NCBI RefSeq assembly: GCF_038070105.1
Contig: NZ_JBBPBZ010000002.1
Location: forward strand, 488,501 to 552,500
DNA: 64,000 nucleotides
Direction: 5' to 3'
Origin: Methylocystis sp. IM3
GTDB taxonomy: Bacteria > Pseudomonadota > Alphaproteobacteria > Rhizobiales > Beijerinckiaceae
Positions within the stretch are counted from its first letter, which is position 1. Each line of letters begins with the position of its first letter. Shown here piece after piece: positions 9,202 through 19,213 of the stretch. Made by a program: the position numbers and the translations under genes. Below the pieces are notes generated by a model. The model did no database searches and was not told the DNA's origin. It saw nothing but the letters and a program-made list of their open reading frames with translations.

Positions 9202-11650
9202 TCAGGGGCGCGCCATCGCGCGATTCTTCGAGGCGCGCGGCTGGCGGCCCTTCGACTTTCAAAAAGAAGTCTGGGCGCGCATGGCGGCGGGGGAGGGCGG
9301 CCTTCTGCACGCGACGACCGGCGCGGGCAAGACGCTCGCCGTCGCGCTCGGCGCCTGGCAGGCGCTTGAGCGAGAAGCGCCGCAAGGGCTGACTCTGCTT
9401 TGGGTGACGCCCATGCGCGCGCTGGCCGCCGACACCATGCGCGCGCTGACCGAGGCGTTTTCCGCCCTGGAGGCGCTCGACCCGACGGCGCCGCGCTGGA
9501 CGCTCGGCATGCGCACCGGCGACACATCGTCGAGCCAGCGCGCCGCGCAAGCCCGCAAGCCGCCGCGCCTGCTCGTCACCACGCCCGAAAGCCTGTCGCT
9601 GCTGCTCTCGCGCGAAAATGCGCGCGATTATTTTTCCACTCTTCGCGTCGTCGTCGTCGACGAATGGCACGAGCTTCTGGGAAACAAGCGCGGCGTGCAG
9701 ACGCAGCTTGCTCTGGCGCGCCTGCGCCTCTGGCGCCCCGGCGTCGTCACCTGGGGCATGTCGGCGACGCTCGGCGATCTCGAAGGAGCGAAGCGCGCGT
9801 TGCTCGGGCCGCGCGGCGCGGGCGCGCTCGTCGAGGCGCGGCTCGAGAAAAAGCTCGTCATCGACACGCTCATTCCCGAGGCGCCGGAACGCTTCCCCTG
9901 GGCGGGCCATCTCGGCCTCAAAATGGCGCCGAGAGTCGTCTCCGAGATCGAGGCCCACAAAAGTACGCTACTTTTCACCAATACACGCGCGCAGGCGGAA
10001 CTGTGGCTTCAACAGCTCTTGCGTCTGCGCCCCGACTGGGAGGGCTGCATCGCGCTCCATCATGGCTCGCTTGCACAGGAAGAGCGCGACGCGGCGGAGC
10101 GCGCGCTCAAGGCCGGCGATCTGAAGGCGGTCGTCTGCACGTCGAGCCTCGATCTCGGCGTCGATTTTCTGCCCGTCGAACGCGTGCTGCAAATCGGCTC
10201 GCCCAAGGGCGTCGCACGTCTTCTCCAGCGCGCCGGCCGCAGCGGCCATGCGCCGGGCCGTGTCTCGCGAGTGACGCTGGTCCCGAGCCACAGTCTCGAA
10301 CTCGTCGAATCCGCCGCCGCGCAGGCCGCGATCCGCAAGGGCCGCATCGAAAGCCGCGTCTCGCCTTCCGCGCCGCTCGACGTGCTGGCGCAGCATCTCG
10401 TGACCATCGGCCTCGGCGGCGGCTTTCGGCCAGACGACCTCGTCGAGGAAGTGCGCGACACCGTCGCTTATGAATCTCTTTCCGAAGAAAGCTGGCGCTG
10501 GTGCCTCGATTTCGTCCGGCAGGGCGGCCCGACGCTGCGCGCCTATCCCGATTACCGGCGGGTCGCGCCCGACCCTGACGGCGTGTGGCGCACGCGCGAT
10601 AAAAGACTGGCCCTGCGCCATCGCCTCAACATCGGCGCCATCGTCTCCGATGCGAGCATGGTCGTGCAATATTTTCCGCGCGGGCAGAAGCTCGGGACCG
10701 TCGAGGAGAGTTTCGTCGCGCGCATGAAGCCCGGCGACAAATTCTGGTTCGCCGGGCGCCTGCTGGCGCTCGTGAGCGTGCGCGATCTCACCGCTTTCGT
10801 CAAAAAGGCGACGGGCGGCGGCGCCACGCCGCGCTGGATGGGGGGGCGCATGCCTTTGTCGACGACGCTCGCCGACGAAATGGTCGAGACCTTCGCGCGC
10901 GCCGCCGAGGGCGACATGTCGTCGCCCGAACTGCGCGCGGCCGAACCGCTCATCCGATTGCAGCAACGCTGGTCCGCGCTGCCGACGCCGCGCACGCTGC
11001 TCGCCGAGACGCTGAAATCGCGCGAAGGCTGGCACCTCTTTCTTTATCCCTTCGCCGGACGCAACGCGCATCTGGGACTGGCGAGCCTCCTCGCCTGGCG
11101 CGCGGCGACGATCGCGCCGGGCACCTTCTCGATCGCCGTGAACGATTACGGCTTCGAACTGCTGAGCGCCTCCGCGCGCGACTGGGCGGCCGAACTGCCG
11201 CGCCTCATCGCCGCCCCTGGCCTGGACGAGACGCGCCACGAGGTGATCGAGAGCCTCAACGCCGCCGAACTCGCCCGCCGCCGCTTCCGCGACATCGCCC
11301 AGATCGCCGGCCTCGTGACGACGGGCTATCCGGGCGAACGCAAGAGCGCGCGACAGTTGCAGGCGTCCTCCAGCCTGTTCTACGACGTCTTTCGCAAATA
11401 TGATCCCGAGAACGGCCTGCTGAAACAGGCCGAGCGGGAGCTTCTGGAGGACGAACTCGAGGTGAAGCGACTGCATGAGGCGCTCGTGAGAATGAATGCG
11501 CGGCGCCTCGATTGCGTGGCGCTGAAGCGCTGCTCGCCGCTCGCCTTTCCGCTCGTCGCCGAACGCTTCCGCGAGAGTCTGAGCACGGAAAGCTTCAACG
11601 CGCGCATCGAGCGCCTGCTCGCGCAGCTCAATTCCGCCGCCGACGCATGA
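9185..11650 (+). CDS. ligase-associated DEXH-box DNA helicase (Lhr-like)
   Basis: This is an 821-residue superfamily 2 helicase of the ligase-associated type (TIGR04121, Lhr-like core). It has Walker A ATTGAGKT at residues 43-50, a DEWHE box (DEXH) near 158, and motif III SATLGD. In the second RecA domain it has [10 protein letters not shown] and the arginine-finger motif QRAGRSGH. A long C-terminal region follows, as in Lhr. It starts at ATG 9185 inside the ligase gene and overlaps the phosphoesterase gene with ATGA. The tight packing indicates one transcript and a joint role in DNA repair. Confidence 0.93.
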   Translation: MLERVDQGRAIARFFEARGWRPFDFQKEVWARMAAGEGGLLHATTGAGKTLAVALGAWQALEREAPQGLTLLWVTPMRALAADTMRALTEAFSALEALDPTAPRWTLGMRTGDTSSSQRAAQARKPPRLLVTTPESLSLLLSRENARDYFSTLRVVVVDEWHELLGNKRGVQTQLALARLRLWRPGVVTWGMSATLGDLEGAKRALLGPRGAGALVEARLEKKLVIDTLIPEAPERFPWAGHLGLKMAPRVVSEIEAHKSTLLFTNTRAQAELWLQQLLRLRPDWEGCIALHHGSLAQEERDAAERALKAGDLKAVVCTSSLDLGVDFLPVERVLQIGSPKGVARLLQRAGRSGHAPGRVSRVTLVPSHSLELVESAAAQAAIRKGRIESRVSPSAPLDVLAQHLVTIGLGGGFRPDDLVEEVRDTVAYESLSEESWRWCLDFVRQGGPTLRAYPDYRRVAPDPDGVWRTRDKRLALRHRLNIGAIVSDASMVVQYFPRGQKLGTVEESFVARMKPGDKFWFAGRLLALVSVRDLTAFVKKATGGGATPRWMGGRMPLSTTLADEMVETFARAAEGDMSSPELRAAEPLIRLQQRWSALPTPRTLLAETLKSREGWHLFLYPFAGRNAHLGLASLLAWRAATIAPGTFSIAVNDYGFELLSASARDWAAELPRLIAAPGLDETRHEVIESLNAAELARRRFRDIAQIAGLVTTGYPGERKSARQLQASSSLFYDVFRKYDPENGLLKQAERELLEDELEVKRLHEALVRMNARRLDCVALKRCSPLAFPLVAERFRESLSTESFNARIERLLAQLNSAADA

Positions 11651-12312
11651 ACCCGGACGCGGCGTCCTACCGACATCGCGGCCTCGTCTTGCTGCCGCAG
11701 CGCGCCGTGTGGCAGGCGGAGACGCGAACGCTCTGGATCGCCGATCTGCATCTCGGCAAGGCGGCGAGCTTTCGCGCGCTCGGCCAGCCCGTGCCGCGCG
11801 GCACGACGCAGGAGAATCTCGCCCGTCTCGGCGCGCTCGCCGACGCCCATGCGGCGCGCCGCCTCGTCGTGCTCGGCGATTTTCTGCACGGACGCCTCGG
11901 GCGGAACGCCGGCCTTTTCGCGCAATTGCGCGGGTGGCGGGAGGCGCGCGCCGATCTCGACTGCATCGTCGTGCGCGGCAATCACGACGCACAGGCCGGC
12001 GACGCGCCGGCCGAATGCGGCTTTACGAGCGTCGACGAGCCTTTCGCCCTCGACGGCGTCGAGGGCTGGCATGAGGCCCGCGTGTCGGGCGCCGAGGATG
12101 GCCCGACGATCCTCGCCGGCCATCTTCATCCCGTCGCGCGGCTGTCGGGGCCCGGCCGCGACAGGCTGCGGCTCCCCTGTTATTGCCTGCGCGGCCGGGA
12201 AATCGTGTTGCCCGCCTTTGGCGAATTCACCGGCGGCCATCCGGTCGATCCCTGCGACTGGCGCCAACTCGTCGTGACCACGGGGACGCGTCTCTTCCCC
12301 GTCCCGCGCTGA
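11647..12312 (+). CDS. pdeM: ligase-associated DNA damage response endonuclease PdeM
   Basis: This 221-residue calcineurin-like phosphoesterase is the fourth member of the ligase-associated cassette (TIGR04123 type). All metal-binding blocks are present: ADLHLGK (D33, H35), [14 protein letters not shown] and a late GHLHPVARL. The start codon overlaps the helicase stop (ATGA). It probably cleaves phosphodiester or damaged DNA ends ahead of ligation. With this gene the set exonuclease, ligase, helicase, endonuclease is complete and in the canonical order. Confidence 0.9.
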   Translation: MNPDAASYRHRGLVLLPQRAVWQAETRTLWIADLHLGKAASFRALGQPVPRGTTQENLARLGALADAHAARRLVVLGDFLHGRLGRNAGLFAQLRGWREARADLDCIVVRGNHDAQAGDAPAECGFTSVDEPFALDGVEGWHEARVSGAEDGPTILAGHLHPVARLSGPGRDRLRLPCYCLRGREIVLPAFGEFTGGHPVDPCDWRQLVVTTGTRLFPVPR

Positions 12313-12357
12313 GGGGGCCATTTTGCGCCGCGGCGCGGAGGCGCTAGAAGCGCGGGC

Positions 12358-14646
12358 ATGAGGACGATCCCTTCCCGGAAGCTCGATGCGCGAGACGAGC
12401 CCTATGCGCTTGCCGCCGCGCTCTTCGTCGCCTGCGCGCTGCTGCTCGCTTTTCCCTGGCTCTCGGGCCGCGTCACCATCCCCTGGGACGCCAAGGCGCA
12501 TTTCCAGCCGCAGTTCGCCTTTCTGGCCCATGCGCTGCATTCGGGCCAGTCGCCCTCCTGGACGCCCAACGTCTTCGCCGGCATGCCGCAGATCGCCGAT
12601 CCGCAGTCGCTGATCTTTGCGCCCTTCTTCCTCCTTGCGGCGGCGCTCGTTCCCGAGCCCTCCTTCATCCTCGAGGATGGAATCGTCTTCGGCATGCTGA
12701 TCATGGGCGGGCTGGCGCTCATCGCCTATGTCCGCGATCGGGGGTGGAGCGCGGCCGGGGCTCTGCTTTCGGCGCTCGCTTTCGCCTTCGGCGGTTCGGC
12801 GGCCTGGCGCCTTCAGCACACGGGTCAGATCATGAGCCTCTCCTGGCTCCCGGTCACGCTGTGGCTGCTGGCGCGCGCGCTCGACCGCCGCTCGGCCGCC
12901 TACGGCGCCGCCGCCGGGGCGGCCGCGGCCTTCATGGCGCTGGGGCGCGATCAGGTCGCGTTTCTCGGTCTGCTCCTCCTCGCCGCTTACGCGCTCCACC
13001 GGATCGCAACCGATGCGGCGCCCGTGAAGAGCGCCCTCGCGCCGCTCCTTGCCGGCGCCGCCGTCGGCGCGGCGCTCCTCGCCGCGCCGCTCGCCTTCAC
13101 GCTCGAACTTGCCGCCCATTCCAACCGGCCCGAGATCAGCCTCGACGGCGCGCACAAGGGGTCGCTGCCGCCGGCCTCCTTCTTCACGCTGCTGTCCGCC
13201 AACATGTTCGGCACGGATGGGCCGCTCGCGGCCTTCTGGGGACCGCCCAACGGCGAGGCCGATCTCTTCCTCGCCCGCAACATGACGGATGTCTACGCCG
13301 GCGCGCTGACCCTCGCCGCCGTCGTCGCCGCGCTCGGGCGCCGCTTCTTCGCGGATAAGGAAGCGCGTTTCTTCGCGGGCGCGCTGGTCTTTTTCGCGTT
13401 CTATGCCCTCGGCCGCTACACGCCGGCCTTCGCGCTCCTTTATCACATCCCCGGCGTCGACCTCTGGCGCCGCCCGGCCGACGCGACCTTCCTTTTCGGC
13501 TTCGCCCTCGCGATCCTCGCCGGCTATGGGCTGACGTTGATCGAGCGCGGCGAGGCGCGGCCGAGTCCCTTGCCGCTCGCGGCGGCCTTGGCCGGCCTCT
13601 TTGCGCTCGCCGCCGTCCATGCGGCCTCGAAGGATCATCTCGCGCAAGCCGCGGCGCCGTTGGCGATGGGCGCGGCTTTCGCGGCCGCCGCCGTCCTTCT
13701 TCTTCTCTCGGCGGGCGCCGGGCGGCTGCGCGGCGTCGCGCTCCTCGCCGCCGTCGCCGCTCTCATGGCCGCCGATCTGGCTTTCAGCAACGGCCCCAAT
13801 GAATCGACGGCGCTGCCGCCGGAGCAATTCGACGTTTTGCGCGCCGATTCCAGAGACCCTGTCATCGGCTTCCTGAAAGAGCGGCTCGCCGCGACCGCCG
13901 CGCCCGACCGGCGCGACCGCGTGGAGCTCGCGGCGATCGACTTCCACTGGCCGAACGCCACGCTCGTCCATGGGCTCGACCATGATCTCGGCTACAATCC
14001 GATCCGCCTGAAACTGCTGGAGGACGCCACCGGCGCCGGCGACCATCTGGCGCTTCCCGAACAACGTGAGTTTTCGAAACTCTATCCCGCCTATCGCTCC
14101 CCGCTCTCCGACATGCTGGGCCTGCGTTTCGTCGCGACCGGGGTTCCGATCGAAGAGATCGACAGGCGCTACAAGCCCGGCGATTTCGCGGAGCTGACCC
14201 GGATCGGCAAGGTCCACATCTACGAAAACAGGAGCGCCTTCCCGCGCGTGATGGTCGCAACCTGCGCCCTTCACGTCGATTTCGAGGACATGGAGAAGAC
14301 GGGCGAATGGCCCGAGGCCGACTATCGCGAGACCGTGCTGCTGGAGGAGCCGCCGATCTGCCATTCGCGCAAGGGGCTGCCGCCCGACGCCGCGCGGGCG
14401 CGGATTCTCTCCTACGCCAATACTGAGGTCGTCGTCGAAGCCGACGCGCCGCCCGGTGGCGGGTGGCTCGTCCTCTACGACGTCTGGCACCCGTGGTGGT
14501 TCGCCACGCGCGACGGGGAAGACGCCGAAATCCTGCGGGCCAATACGATGTTCCGCGCGGTCGCCATCCCCGAGGGACGCCATGTGGTGCGTTTCGCGTT
14601 CAGGCCGCTCGCGGGTTTGATGCGGGAGCTTTCGAGCCGACGGTGA
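12358..14646 (+). CDS. YfhO-family multispanning membrane protein
   Basis: This 762-residue protein has about 12 hydrophobic helices from residue 18 to about 480, followed by a soluble, periplasmic-type C-terminal domain. The WDAKAHFQPQFAFL and GMPQIADPQSLIFAPF motifs are typical of the YfhO/GT-C-like family, which is linked to cell-surface glycan or lipoteichoic-acid modification in other bacteria. A CGGAGG-type stretch lies about 20 bases upstream, so the ribosome site is not ideal. It begins 45 bases after pdeM and may be transcribed with it, but no functional link is evident. The substrate is unknown. Confidence 0.75.
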   Translation: MRTIPSRKLDARDEPYALAAALFVACALLLAFPWLSGRVTIPWDAKAHFQPQFAFLAHALHSGQSPSWTPNVFAGMPQIADPQSLIFAPFFLLAAALVPEPSFILEDGIVFGMLIMGGLALIAYVRDRGWSAAGALLSALAFAFGGSAAWRLQHTGQIMSLSWLPVTLWLLARALDRRSAAYGAAAGAAAAFMALGRDQVAFLGLLLLAAYALHRIATDAAPVKSALAPLLAGAAVGAALLAAPLAFTLELAAHSNRPEISLDGAHKGSLPPASFFTLLSANMFGTDGPLAAFWGPPNGEADLFLARNMTDVYAGALTLAAVVAALGRRFFADKEARFFAGALVFFAFYALGRYTPAFALLYHIPGVDLWRRPADATFLFGFALAILAGYGLTLIERGEARPSPLPLAAALAGLFALAAVHAASKDHLAQAAAPLAMGAAFAAAAVLLLLSAGAGRLRGVALLAAVAALMAADLAFSNGPNESTALPPEQFDVLRADSRDPVIGFLKERLAATAAPDRRDRVELAAIDFHWPNATLVHGLDHDLGYNPIRLKLLEDATGAGDHLALPEQREFSKLYPAYRSPLSDMLGLRFVATGVPIEEIDRRYKPGDFAELTRIGKVHIYENRSAFPRVMVATCALHVDFEDMEKTGEWPEADYRETVLLEEPPICHSRKGLPPDAARARILSYANTEVVVEADAPPGGGWLVLYDVWHPWWFATRDGEDAEILRANTMFRAVAIPEGRHVVRFAFRPLAGLMRELSSRR

Positions 14647-14724
14647 ATTTTTCTCGAAGCGAGGTTCGAGAGTCAGAAACGGAAACAGCCAAGACCGCCG
14701 GGACCGGTCGCGACGGGCGCGGGC

Positions 14725-15558
14725 CTATTGTTTTTGGCTGTCAGTGGTGCTTTCCGCGCCTTTGCAACGTCTCTGGAAACTTTCGGAGTTCAGCCCCTCG
14801 CTTTTGACGGTGAGACAAATCGCGCCATCCTTGATCCGGACCAGCCAGATCGAGTCGAAATCGCATTGCGCCCACTTTTTCGGCTCTTCGCACCGTGTCT
14901 GAACGCCATCGACGGTCAGAGTTCCGCCGGAGAGCGAGCGGAGGCCTCCAAGGTCTTTCAGATAATCGAAGAGCTTCCCGACGGCATTGCGTTCCCATGA
15001 AATGAAGATTGTTTTCGGTCTCCCGCTTTCATCAGGAAGAAAGGCGTGGTCGCTCAAGAGATCGCGCGCCAGATACTCGCTTTCCTTGTAGCCATAGGGC
15101 GTCCAAACCGGGAAGTCGATGCGCCGAGACACCGGGGCGATCGTCGCGAGCGGCCTGACGTAATTGAAATATCGCCCGGTCTTCTTGTTCAGCATTTTAC
15201 CCGAGGGATTGGTTGTCACCAGCATATCCGGACAACCGAACTGGCTCAGCAGACTGTCGGGGAGGCCCGAGAGGCGTTTTTCGGCGTCGTGACCCAGATT
15301 GCCATCCTCGACCATTACGCCATCGTCTCCCAGAGGCTTTTCGGCATGTCGGAAGATGACGAGCGTGAGCGGATTCACGGATTTCGGGTCGTTTGGCGGG
15401 CTTGCTGGCGCGGCTTCTTTTTCTGAACTCCAGGAGGCGGGCGGCTCCGCGGGCGCACATGCCGCGGCGGCGTTCGAAACCGTCGGCGCGACAAGCGCGC
15501 AGGCAAGAATGGCCGGGAAGAGGTTCGTCATGCGGGATCCGAAGCTGGAAAGGGTCAC
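14725..15558 (-). CDS. secreted histidine-phosphatase-like protein
   Basis: The 277-residue product has a signal peptide (hydrophobic stretch NLFPAILACALVAPTVSNAA) followed by a low-complexity linker. Next comes the RHG motif of the histidine phosphatase superfamily in VIFRHAEKP, where the catalytic histidine follows the arginine. A later SWERNAVGKL region could supply the second half of the site, but the usual second catalytic histidine is not obvious there, so enzymatic activity is uncertain. I kept the GTG at 15558, which follows an AGAGGA motif; an ATG nine codons later (15531) would also preserve the signal peptide. Substrate unknown. Confidence 0.7.
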   Translation of the reverse strand: MTLSSFGSRMTNLFPAILACALVAPTVSNAAAACAPAEPPASWSSEKEAAPASPPNDPKSVNPLTLVIFRHAEKPLGDDGVMVEDGNLGHDAEKRLSGLPDSLLSQFGCPDMLVTTNPSGKMLNKKTGRYFNYVRPLATIAPVSRRIDFPVWTPYGYKESEYLARDLLSDHAFLPDESGRPKTIFISWERNAVGKLFDYLKDLGGLRSLSGGTLTVDGVQTRCEEPKKWAQCDFDSIWLVRIKDGAICLTVKSEGLNSESFQRRCKGAESTTDSQKQ

Positions 15559-15568
15559 GCCCGATCCT

Positions 15569-16297
15569 CTAGAAAGCCGTGCTCGACGCGCGTGCCCGCC
15601 GCCATTCGAAATTCTGCCGAAACACCGGGTTGAGGGCCATCAACACGAGACCGAGCGAAAACAGGCACCAAACGGCCGGCACCTCGTTCACATTGCCGGT
15701 GAGCCGCGCCGCCAGCAGAGGCCCGAAAATCGCGTGGAAAAGCGTGAATCGCCAGGCGCCGTAGCACAAAGGCACGAGAAACGAGACGACCATGTAAGAG
15801 GGGAATCCCCATTGCATGCCGATCATCTGGTCCACGTGGACGAGGAGCCCGTTATAGGGAACGTTCCACGCGAGGTGCCAGTTTCCCGACACTGTGCAAA
15901 GAGGCGACCCGCACATATTGACATGCGGCTCGCAGCTTCCCGCCCAGGCGAACGGATAGAGCTGCAACAGCATGATCGCGGAGGAAACCCCGCAAAGGAC
16001 ATAGACCGGAATACGGGCGCGTCGGCGGATGTCCTCCGGGACCAGTTCGAGCGAAAAGGCGTTGATGAAGAAGGGCTGAAATACGATGTGCAGGATGGAC
16101 AACAGCGTTATCGCCTGATTGACCGGATTGTCGCACTGGTTGATCACCAGATAACCGGCCAATTGGAGCGCCTCCATCAGCGTGAACCACGCGATGGCGA
16201 CCGAGAAGGCGGCGGGGACCTTGCGCCGGACCGTGACGACGGTCGCGGCAAGGCCAATTCCAACGATCGTGGCGGAAACGCCCGGACCCCAGCACAT
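15569..16297 (-). CDS. DUF5765 membrane protein
   Basis: This 242-residue protein has six or seven hydrophobic helices spread over its whole length and opens with MCWGPGVSA, the hallmark start of DUF5765 proteins. Conserved cysteines (SCEPHVNMCGSPLC, near residue 120) and histidines (about 140-155) face one side of the membrane and could bind metal or form disulfides. It lies 10 bases upstream of the phosphatase-like gene on the same strand, so the two are probably co-transcribed. The function of the family is unknown. Confidence 0.75.
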   Translation of the reverse strand: MCWGPGVSATIVGIGLAATVVTVRRKVPAAFSVAIAWFTLMEALQLAGYLVINQCDNPVNQAITLLSILHIVFQPFFINAFSLELVPEDIRRRARIPVYVLCGVSSAIMLLQLYPFAWAGSCEPHVNMCGSPLCTVSGNWHLAWNVPYNGLLVHVDQMIGMQWGFPSYMVVSFLVPLCYGAWRFTLFHAIFGPLLAARLTGNVNEVPAVWCLFSLGLVLMALNPVFRQNFEWRRARASSTAF

Positions 16298-16435
16298 AAG
16301 GCGCTCCTTGCACAGATTCGGGGCAAGGATGGCCTAACGGCAACGCTTTGGCAATGGTTTTTAAGTGATGCGGGAGGGGGTTAGGCGCCCCGGCCGGCGC
16401 CAGCGCCCCATGAGCTCGCCAGCGGGCTTATGTCT

Positions 16436-17404
16436 TCAAGCCATTCGCGCATAAACCGCGTCGATCTTCGCGCCCCGGTTCAGCCCCTTGCGGATCGAAA
16501 TCTCGAGCCCGTCCGCCCTTGCCTCGGGCTCGACCCGCGCGAGAATCGCGCGCGCAGCGGCGTCGCTCTCTACAAAGGCGAAGCCCGTCGGACCCCAGGA
16601 GGTCTGGCCGCCGCCGGTCGCGCCCTCGCGCGTCAATCTGCCGATCGCCGCTTCGACCCTGGCGCTGGTGAAGCGCTGGCCGCCCTGGCGGGGCGCGAAA
16701 TAGTCGCCCACGATGTCCTGAATGCGCGCCACGGCGGCGCCGAAGGGACCGAGCGCCCGCTCGGCGAGCGCCGGGAGCGCCTGCATCAGCACGAGCCGGC
16801 AGATCTCGCCGCTCTCGGCGGGCGTCGAGGGGGGCAGCGCCACGAAAGCCTCTTTCTCATCGGCCCCATGCAGACCGACCGCCGCAGGGTCGCAGACCAG
16901 CAACACCCGCCACTCTTCCGGAAATTCGGCGCGGGCGATCACCGGGGGCGTCCGGGTATCCGGCCCGCGACCGCCGTCGACCACCAGTCCCCCGCTGACG
17001 AAGAGCCCCGCGCCGAGCCCCGACCGGGCGCCTCGCGACATGAGCGCGGCGTCGGCAGCGGCGTCATGCGGCAGATCCTGAAGCCGCCGAACGGCGGCCG
17101 CGATGGCGAGCGCCAGCTGGGTGCCGGAGCCAAATCCGGAATGGGGCGGGATCGCGTCTTCGACGGTGAGCCGGTGGCAGGCGCCCGGCGCGAGCGTGGC
17201 CTGCGCCTTGGCGAGAAGCTGCGCCGCCCGCGCCTGTTCCGGCCCCTCGACGGCGTTTTGCGGAGCCGGGGAAAGGGTCAGCCGCGTTGCGGGGGCGTCG
17301 AGAGACAGGCCGAGCCCGCCGAATTTGCGCCCGAGTCCGCCGTTCATGTCGAGAAAACCGAGATGCAGCCGGGCCGTCGCCGTGACGCTCACTTTTGCCG
17401 ACAT
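16436..17404 (-). CDS. beta-ribofuranosylaminobenzene 5'-phosphate synthase (GHMP family)
   Basis: This 322-residue GHMP-superfamily protein has the ATP/phosphate loop PPHSGFGSGTQLALA at residues 86-100, an N-terminal TATARLHLGFLDM motif and a late GGGQTSWGPTGFAF block. These are typical of beta-RFAP synthase, which joins PRPP and 4-hydroxy/aminobenzoate in the first committed step of tetrahydromethanopterin (H4MPT) synthesis. H4MPT carries formaldehyde-level C1 units in methylotrophs, so the gene fits a methanotroph. GGGAG lies about six bases before the ATG at 17404. It is divergent from a pterin dehydratase, folP and folK. Confidence 0.9.
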   Translation of the reverse strand: MSAKVSVTATARLHLGFLDMNGGLGRKFGGLGLSLDAPATRLTLSPAPQNAVEGPEQARAAQLLAKAQATLAPGACHRLTVEDAIPPHSGFGSGTQLALAIAAAVRRLQDLPHDAAADAALMSRGARSGLGAGLFVSGGLVVDGGRGPDTRTPPVIARAEFPEEWRVLLVCDPAAVGLHGADEKEAFVALPPSTPAESGEICRLVLMQALPALAERALGPFGAAVARIQDIVGDYFAPRQGGQRFTSARVEAAIGRLTREGATGGGQTSWGPTGFAFVESDAAARAILARVEPEARADGLEISIRKGLNRGAKIDAVYARMA

Positions 17405-17508
17405 GTCGCTCCCTGTCCGTCGATCGCGCAAGACTTCCCATTCGTTTAGGCTATATCTGCTTTGGGCGAAAGAAGTCCCCGGCGGGGACTCGGGAGGGAA
17501 GATTCGAG

Positions 17509-17883
17509 ATGAGCAAGGAAGAAAAGGCGCTGCCGGAGAGCGACGTCGTCGAGCGGCTCGGCCGCGAGCTGCCGCATTGGCGCTATGAGAACGGCTGGAT
17601 CCGCCGCCGTTACAAGACCCACAGCTGGAAAGGCACGCTGATGGTGGTCAACACCGTGGGCCATCTTGCCGAGGCCGCCTGGCACCATCCAGACATCGCC
17701 GCCTCCTATGCCTGGGTCGAGGTGAAGCTGATGACGCACACCGCAAAGGGCATAACCGAGAAGGACTTCGAACTCGCCAGAAAGATCGAGGACGTGGTCG
17801 CCTGGCGCCCCGGCAAGGAGGGCGGCGCGCTCGAAGGCACGCCGGAGACAGACCAGCGGTTCGCCTATATAAAATATGACTGA
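17509..17883 (+). CDS. 4a-hydroxytetrahydrobiopterin (pterin-4a-carbinolamine) dehydratase
   Basis: The 124-residue product matches the PCD/DCoH fold. It includes the family pattern around WHHPDI (residues about 60-65), where paired histidines and an aspartate act in dehydration, preceded by WIRRRYKTHSW. It starts at ATG 17509 after a strong GGGAGGGA ribosome site and overlaps folP by eight bases. In methylotrophs this family is found in H4MPT gene clusters, and its position next to beta-RFAP synthase and dihydropteroate synthase suggests a role in pterin supply for H4MPT or folate. Confidence 0.88.
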   Translation: MSKEEKALPESDVVERLGRELPHWRYENGWIRRRYKTHSWKGTLMVVNTVGHLAEAAWHHPDIAASYAWVEVKLMTHTAKGITEKDFELARKIEDVVAWRPGKEGGALEGTPETDQRFAYIKYD

Positions 17884-18730
17884 GCCTTCGTCTTTCGACC
17901 GGGCGGCCATCGTCGCCGCCCGGGACCGGTTCTTTGCGCCCGTCGCCCGGCGCCCAGTCATCATGGGAATCGTCAACGTCACCCCGGACTCCTTCTCCGA
18001 CGGCGGGCTTTTCGTCGCGCGGGAGGCGGCGCTCGCCCAGGCGAAGAAGCTCGCGGCCGAAGGCGCCGACATCGTCGACGTGGGCGCCGAATCGACCCGG
18101 CCCGGCCACACGCCGGTTTCGGCCGAGGAGGAATGGGCGCGTCTCGAGCCCCTTCTTGCCGCCCTGGTCGCCGAGGCGGGGGTTCCCGTCTCGATCGACA
18201 CCTACAAGGCCGCCACGGCGCGGCGGGCGCTCTCAGTGGGCGTGGCGGTCGTCAACGACGTCTGGGGTCTCCAGCGCGACCCGGACATGGCCCCGGCGAT
18301 CGCCGAGGCGGGGGCCGGGGTCGTCGTGATGCACAACCGCGCCGATGTCGATCCAGACGTCGACATTGTCGACGAGATGCTGCGCTTTTTCGAGCGGTCC
18401 CTCGAGATCGCCCGGCGGGCCGGGGTGAGCGCGGCCCATATCGCCCTCGATCCGGGCGTGGGCTTCGGCAAGAGCCGCCAGCAGAACTACGCCGCGCTCA
18501 AGGCGACGCCGGAGCTTCTGAAGCTCGGCTTTCCGCTTTTGATCGGCGTATCACGAAAATCGATCTTCAAGGGCTTGCCCGATGGCCGGATCGAGGGGCG
18601 AATCATTGGCACGATCGCAGCGAATGTGATGGCCGCGGGCGCGGGAGCGCAGATTTTTCGCGTTCACGACGTGGCAGAGCATCGCGCCGCGTTCGAGGTG
18701 TTTGCGGCGTTGCGCGGGGCGGAAGGGTAA
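17876..18730 (+). CDS. folP: dihydropteroate synthase
   Basis: This is a 284-residue TIM-barrel DHPS. The N-terminal pyrophosphate-binding signature MGIVNVTPDSFSDGG lies at about residues 30-44, followed by VDVGAESTRPG (pterin and pABA loops), the LDPGVGFGK block and GVSRKS. It condenses 6-hydroxymethyl-dihydropterin pyrophosphate with p-aminobenzoate. In this cluster an additional or alternative role with the ribosylated aminobenzoate of the H4MPT pathway is possible, but the sequence looks like a standard bacterial FolP. It overlaps the dehydratase upstream and sits three bases from folK. Confidence 0.93.
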   Translation: MTEPSSFDRAAIVAARDRFFAPVARRPVIMGIVNVTPDSFSDGGLFVAREAALAQAKKLAAEGADIVDVGAESTRPGHTPVSAEEEWARLEPLLAALVAEAGVPVSIDTYKAATARRALSVGVAVVNDVWGLQRDPDMAPAIAEAGAGVVVMHNRADVDPDVDIVDEMLRFFERSLEIARRAGVSAAHIALDPGVGFGKSRQQNYAALKATPELLKLGFPLLIGVSRKSIFKGLPDGRIEGRIIGTIAANVMAAGAGAQIFRVHDVAEHRAAFEVFAALRGAEG

Positions 18731-18733
18731 GCC

Positions 18734-19213
18734 ATGCGGGTGGGATTTGGGCTCGGCAGCAATATCGGGGACAAACCCGGGAACATCCGTGAGGCGCTGC
18801 GGTTGCTGGAAGAGCGCGGGATCGCGCGGCTGACGGCGGTCTCGCGCATTTACCGGACTCCGCCCTGGGGCGTGCTGGATCAGGGCGATTTCGCCAACGC
18901 CTGCGCCATCGGCGAGACGGCCCTTTCACCCTATGAGCTGCTCGCGGCGGTCAAGACGATCGAGGCCGACATGGGCAGGGAGCCAACCCGCCGCTGGGGG
19001 CCGCGGCTGATCGACGTCGACATTCTCTTCCTTGGCGACCACACGCTCGACGACCCGGAGCTGACCTTGCCGCACAAGGAGCTCTTCGGGCGCGGATTCG
19101 TGCTGATGCCCCTGGTCGAGATCGCTCCCGACCTCGTGCTCGACGGCGTCCCTGTCGCGCAGGCGCTCGGGGAGGTGGATGCGGCGGGGGTCAGACCCTG
19201 GTTCGAAGGTTGA
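18734..19213 (+). CDS. folK: 2-amino-4-hydroxy-6-hydroxymethyldihydropteridine pyrophosphokinase
   Basis: This 159-residue HPPK has the N-terminal FGLGSNIGD motif, SRIYRTPPWG, and the metal-binding signature RRWGPRLIDVDIL in the middle. It transfers pyrophosphate from ATP to 6-hydroxymethyl-dihydropterin, producing the substrate of FolP. It lies three bases after folP and is the last gene of this pterin operon. The next 560 bases carry the leader of the pmo operon. Confidence 0.93.
   Translation: MRVGFGLGSNIGDKPGNIREALRLLEERGIARLTAVSRIYRTPPWGVLDQGDFANACAIGETALSPYELLAAVKTIEADMGREPTRRWGPRLIDVDILFLGDHTLDDPELTLPHKELFGRGFVLMPLVEIAPDLVLDGVPVAQALGEVDAAGVRPWFEG

Noticed and set aside
9968-14583. Very long minus-strand open frames (over 670 and 1060 codons)
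   Set aside because: They lie opposite the helicase, pdeM and YfhO-type genes, which have clear motifs; no domain is seen in the minus frames.
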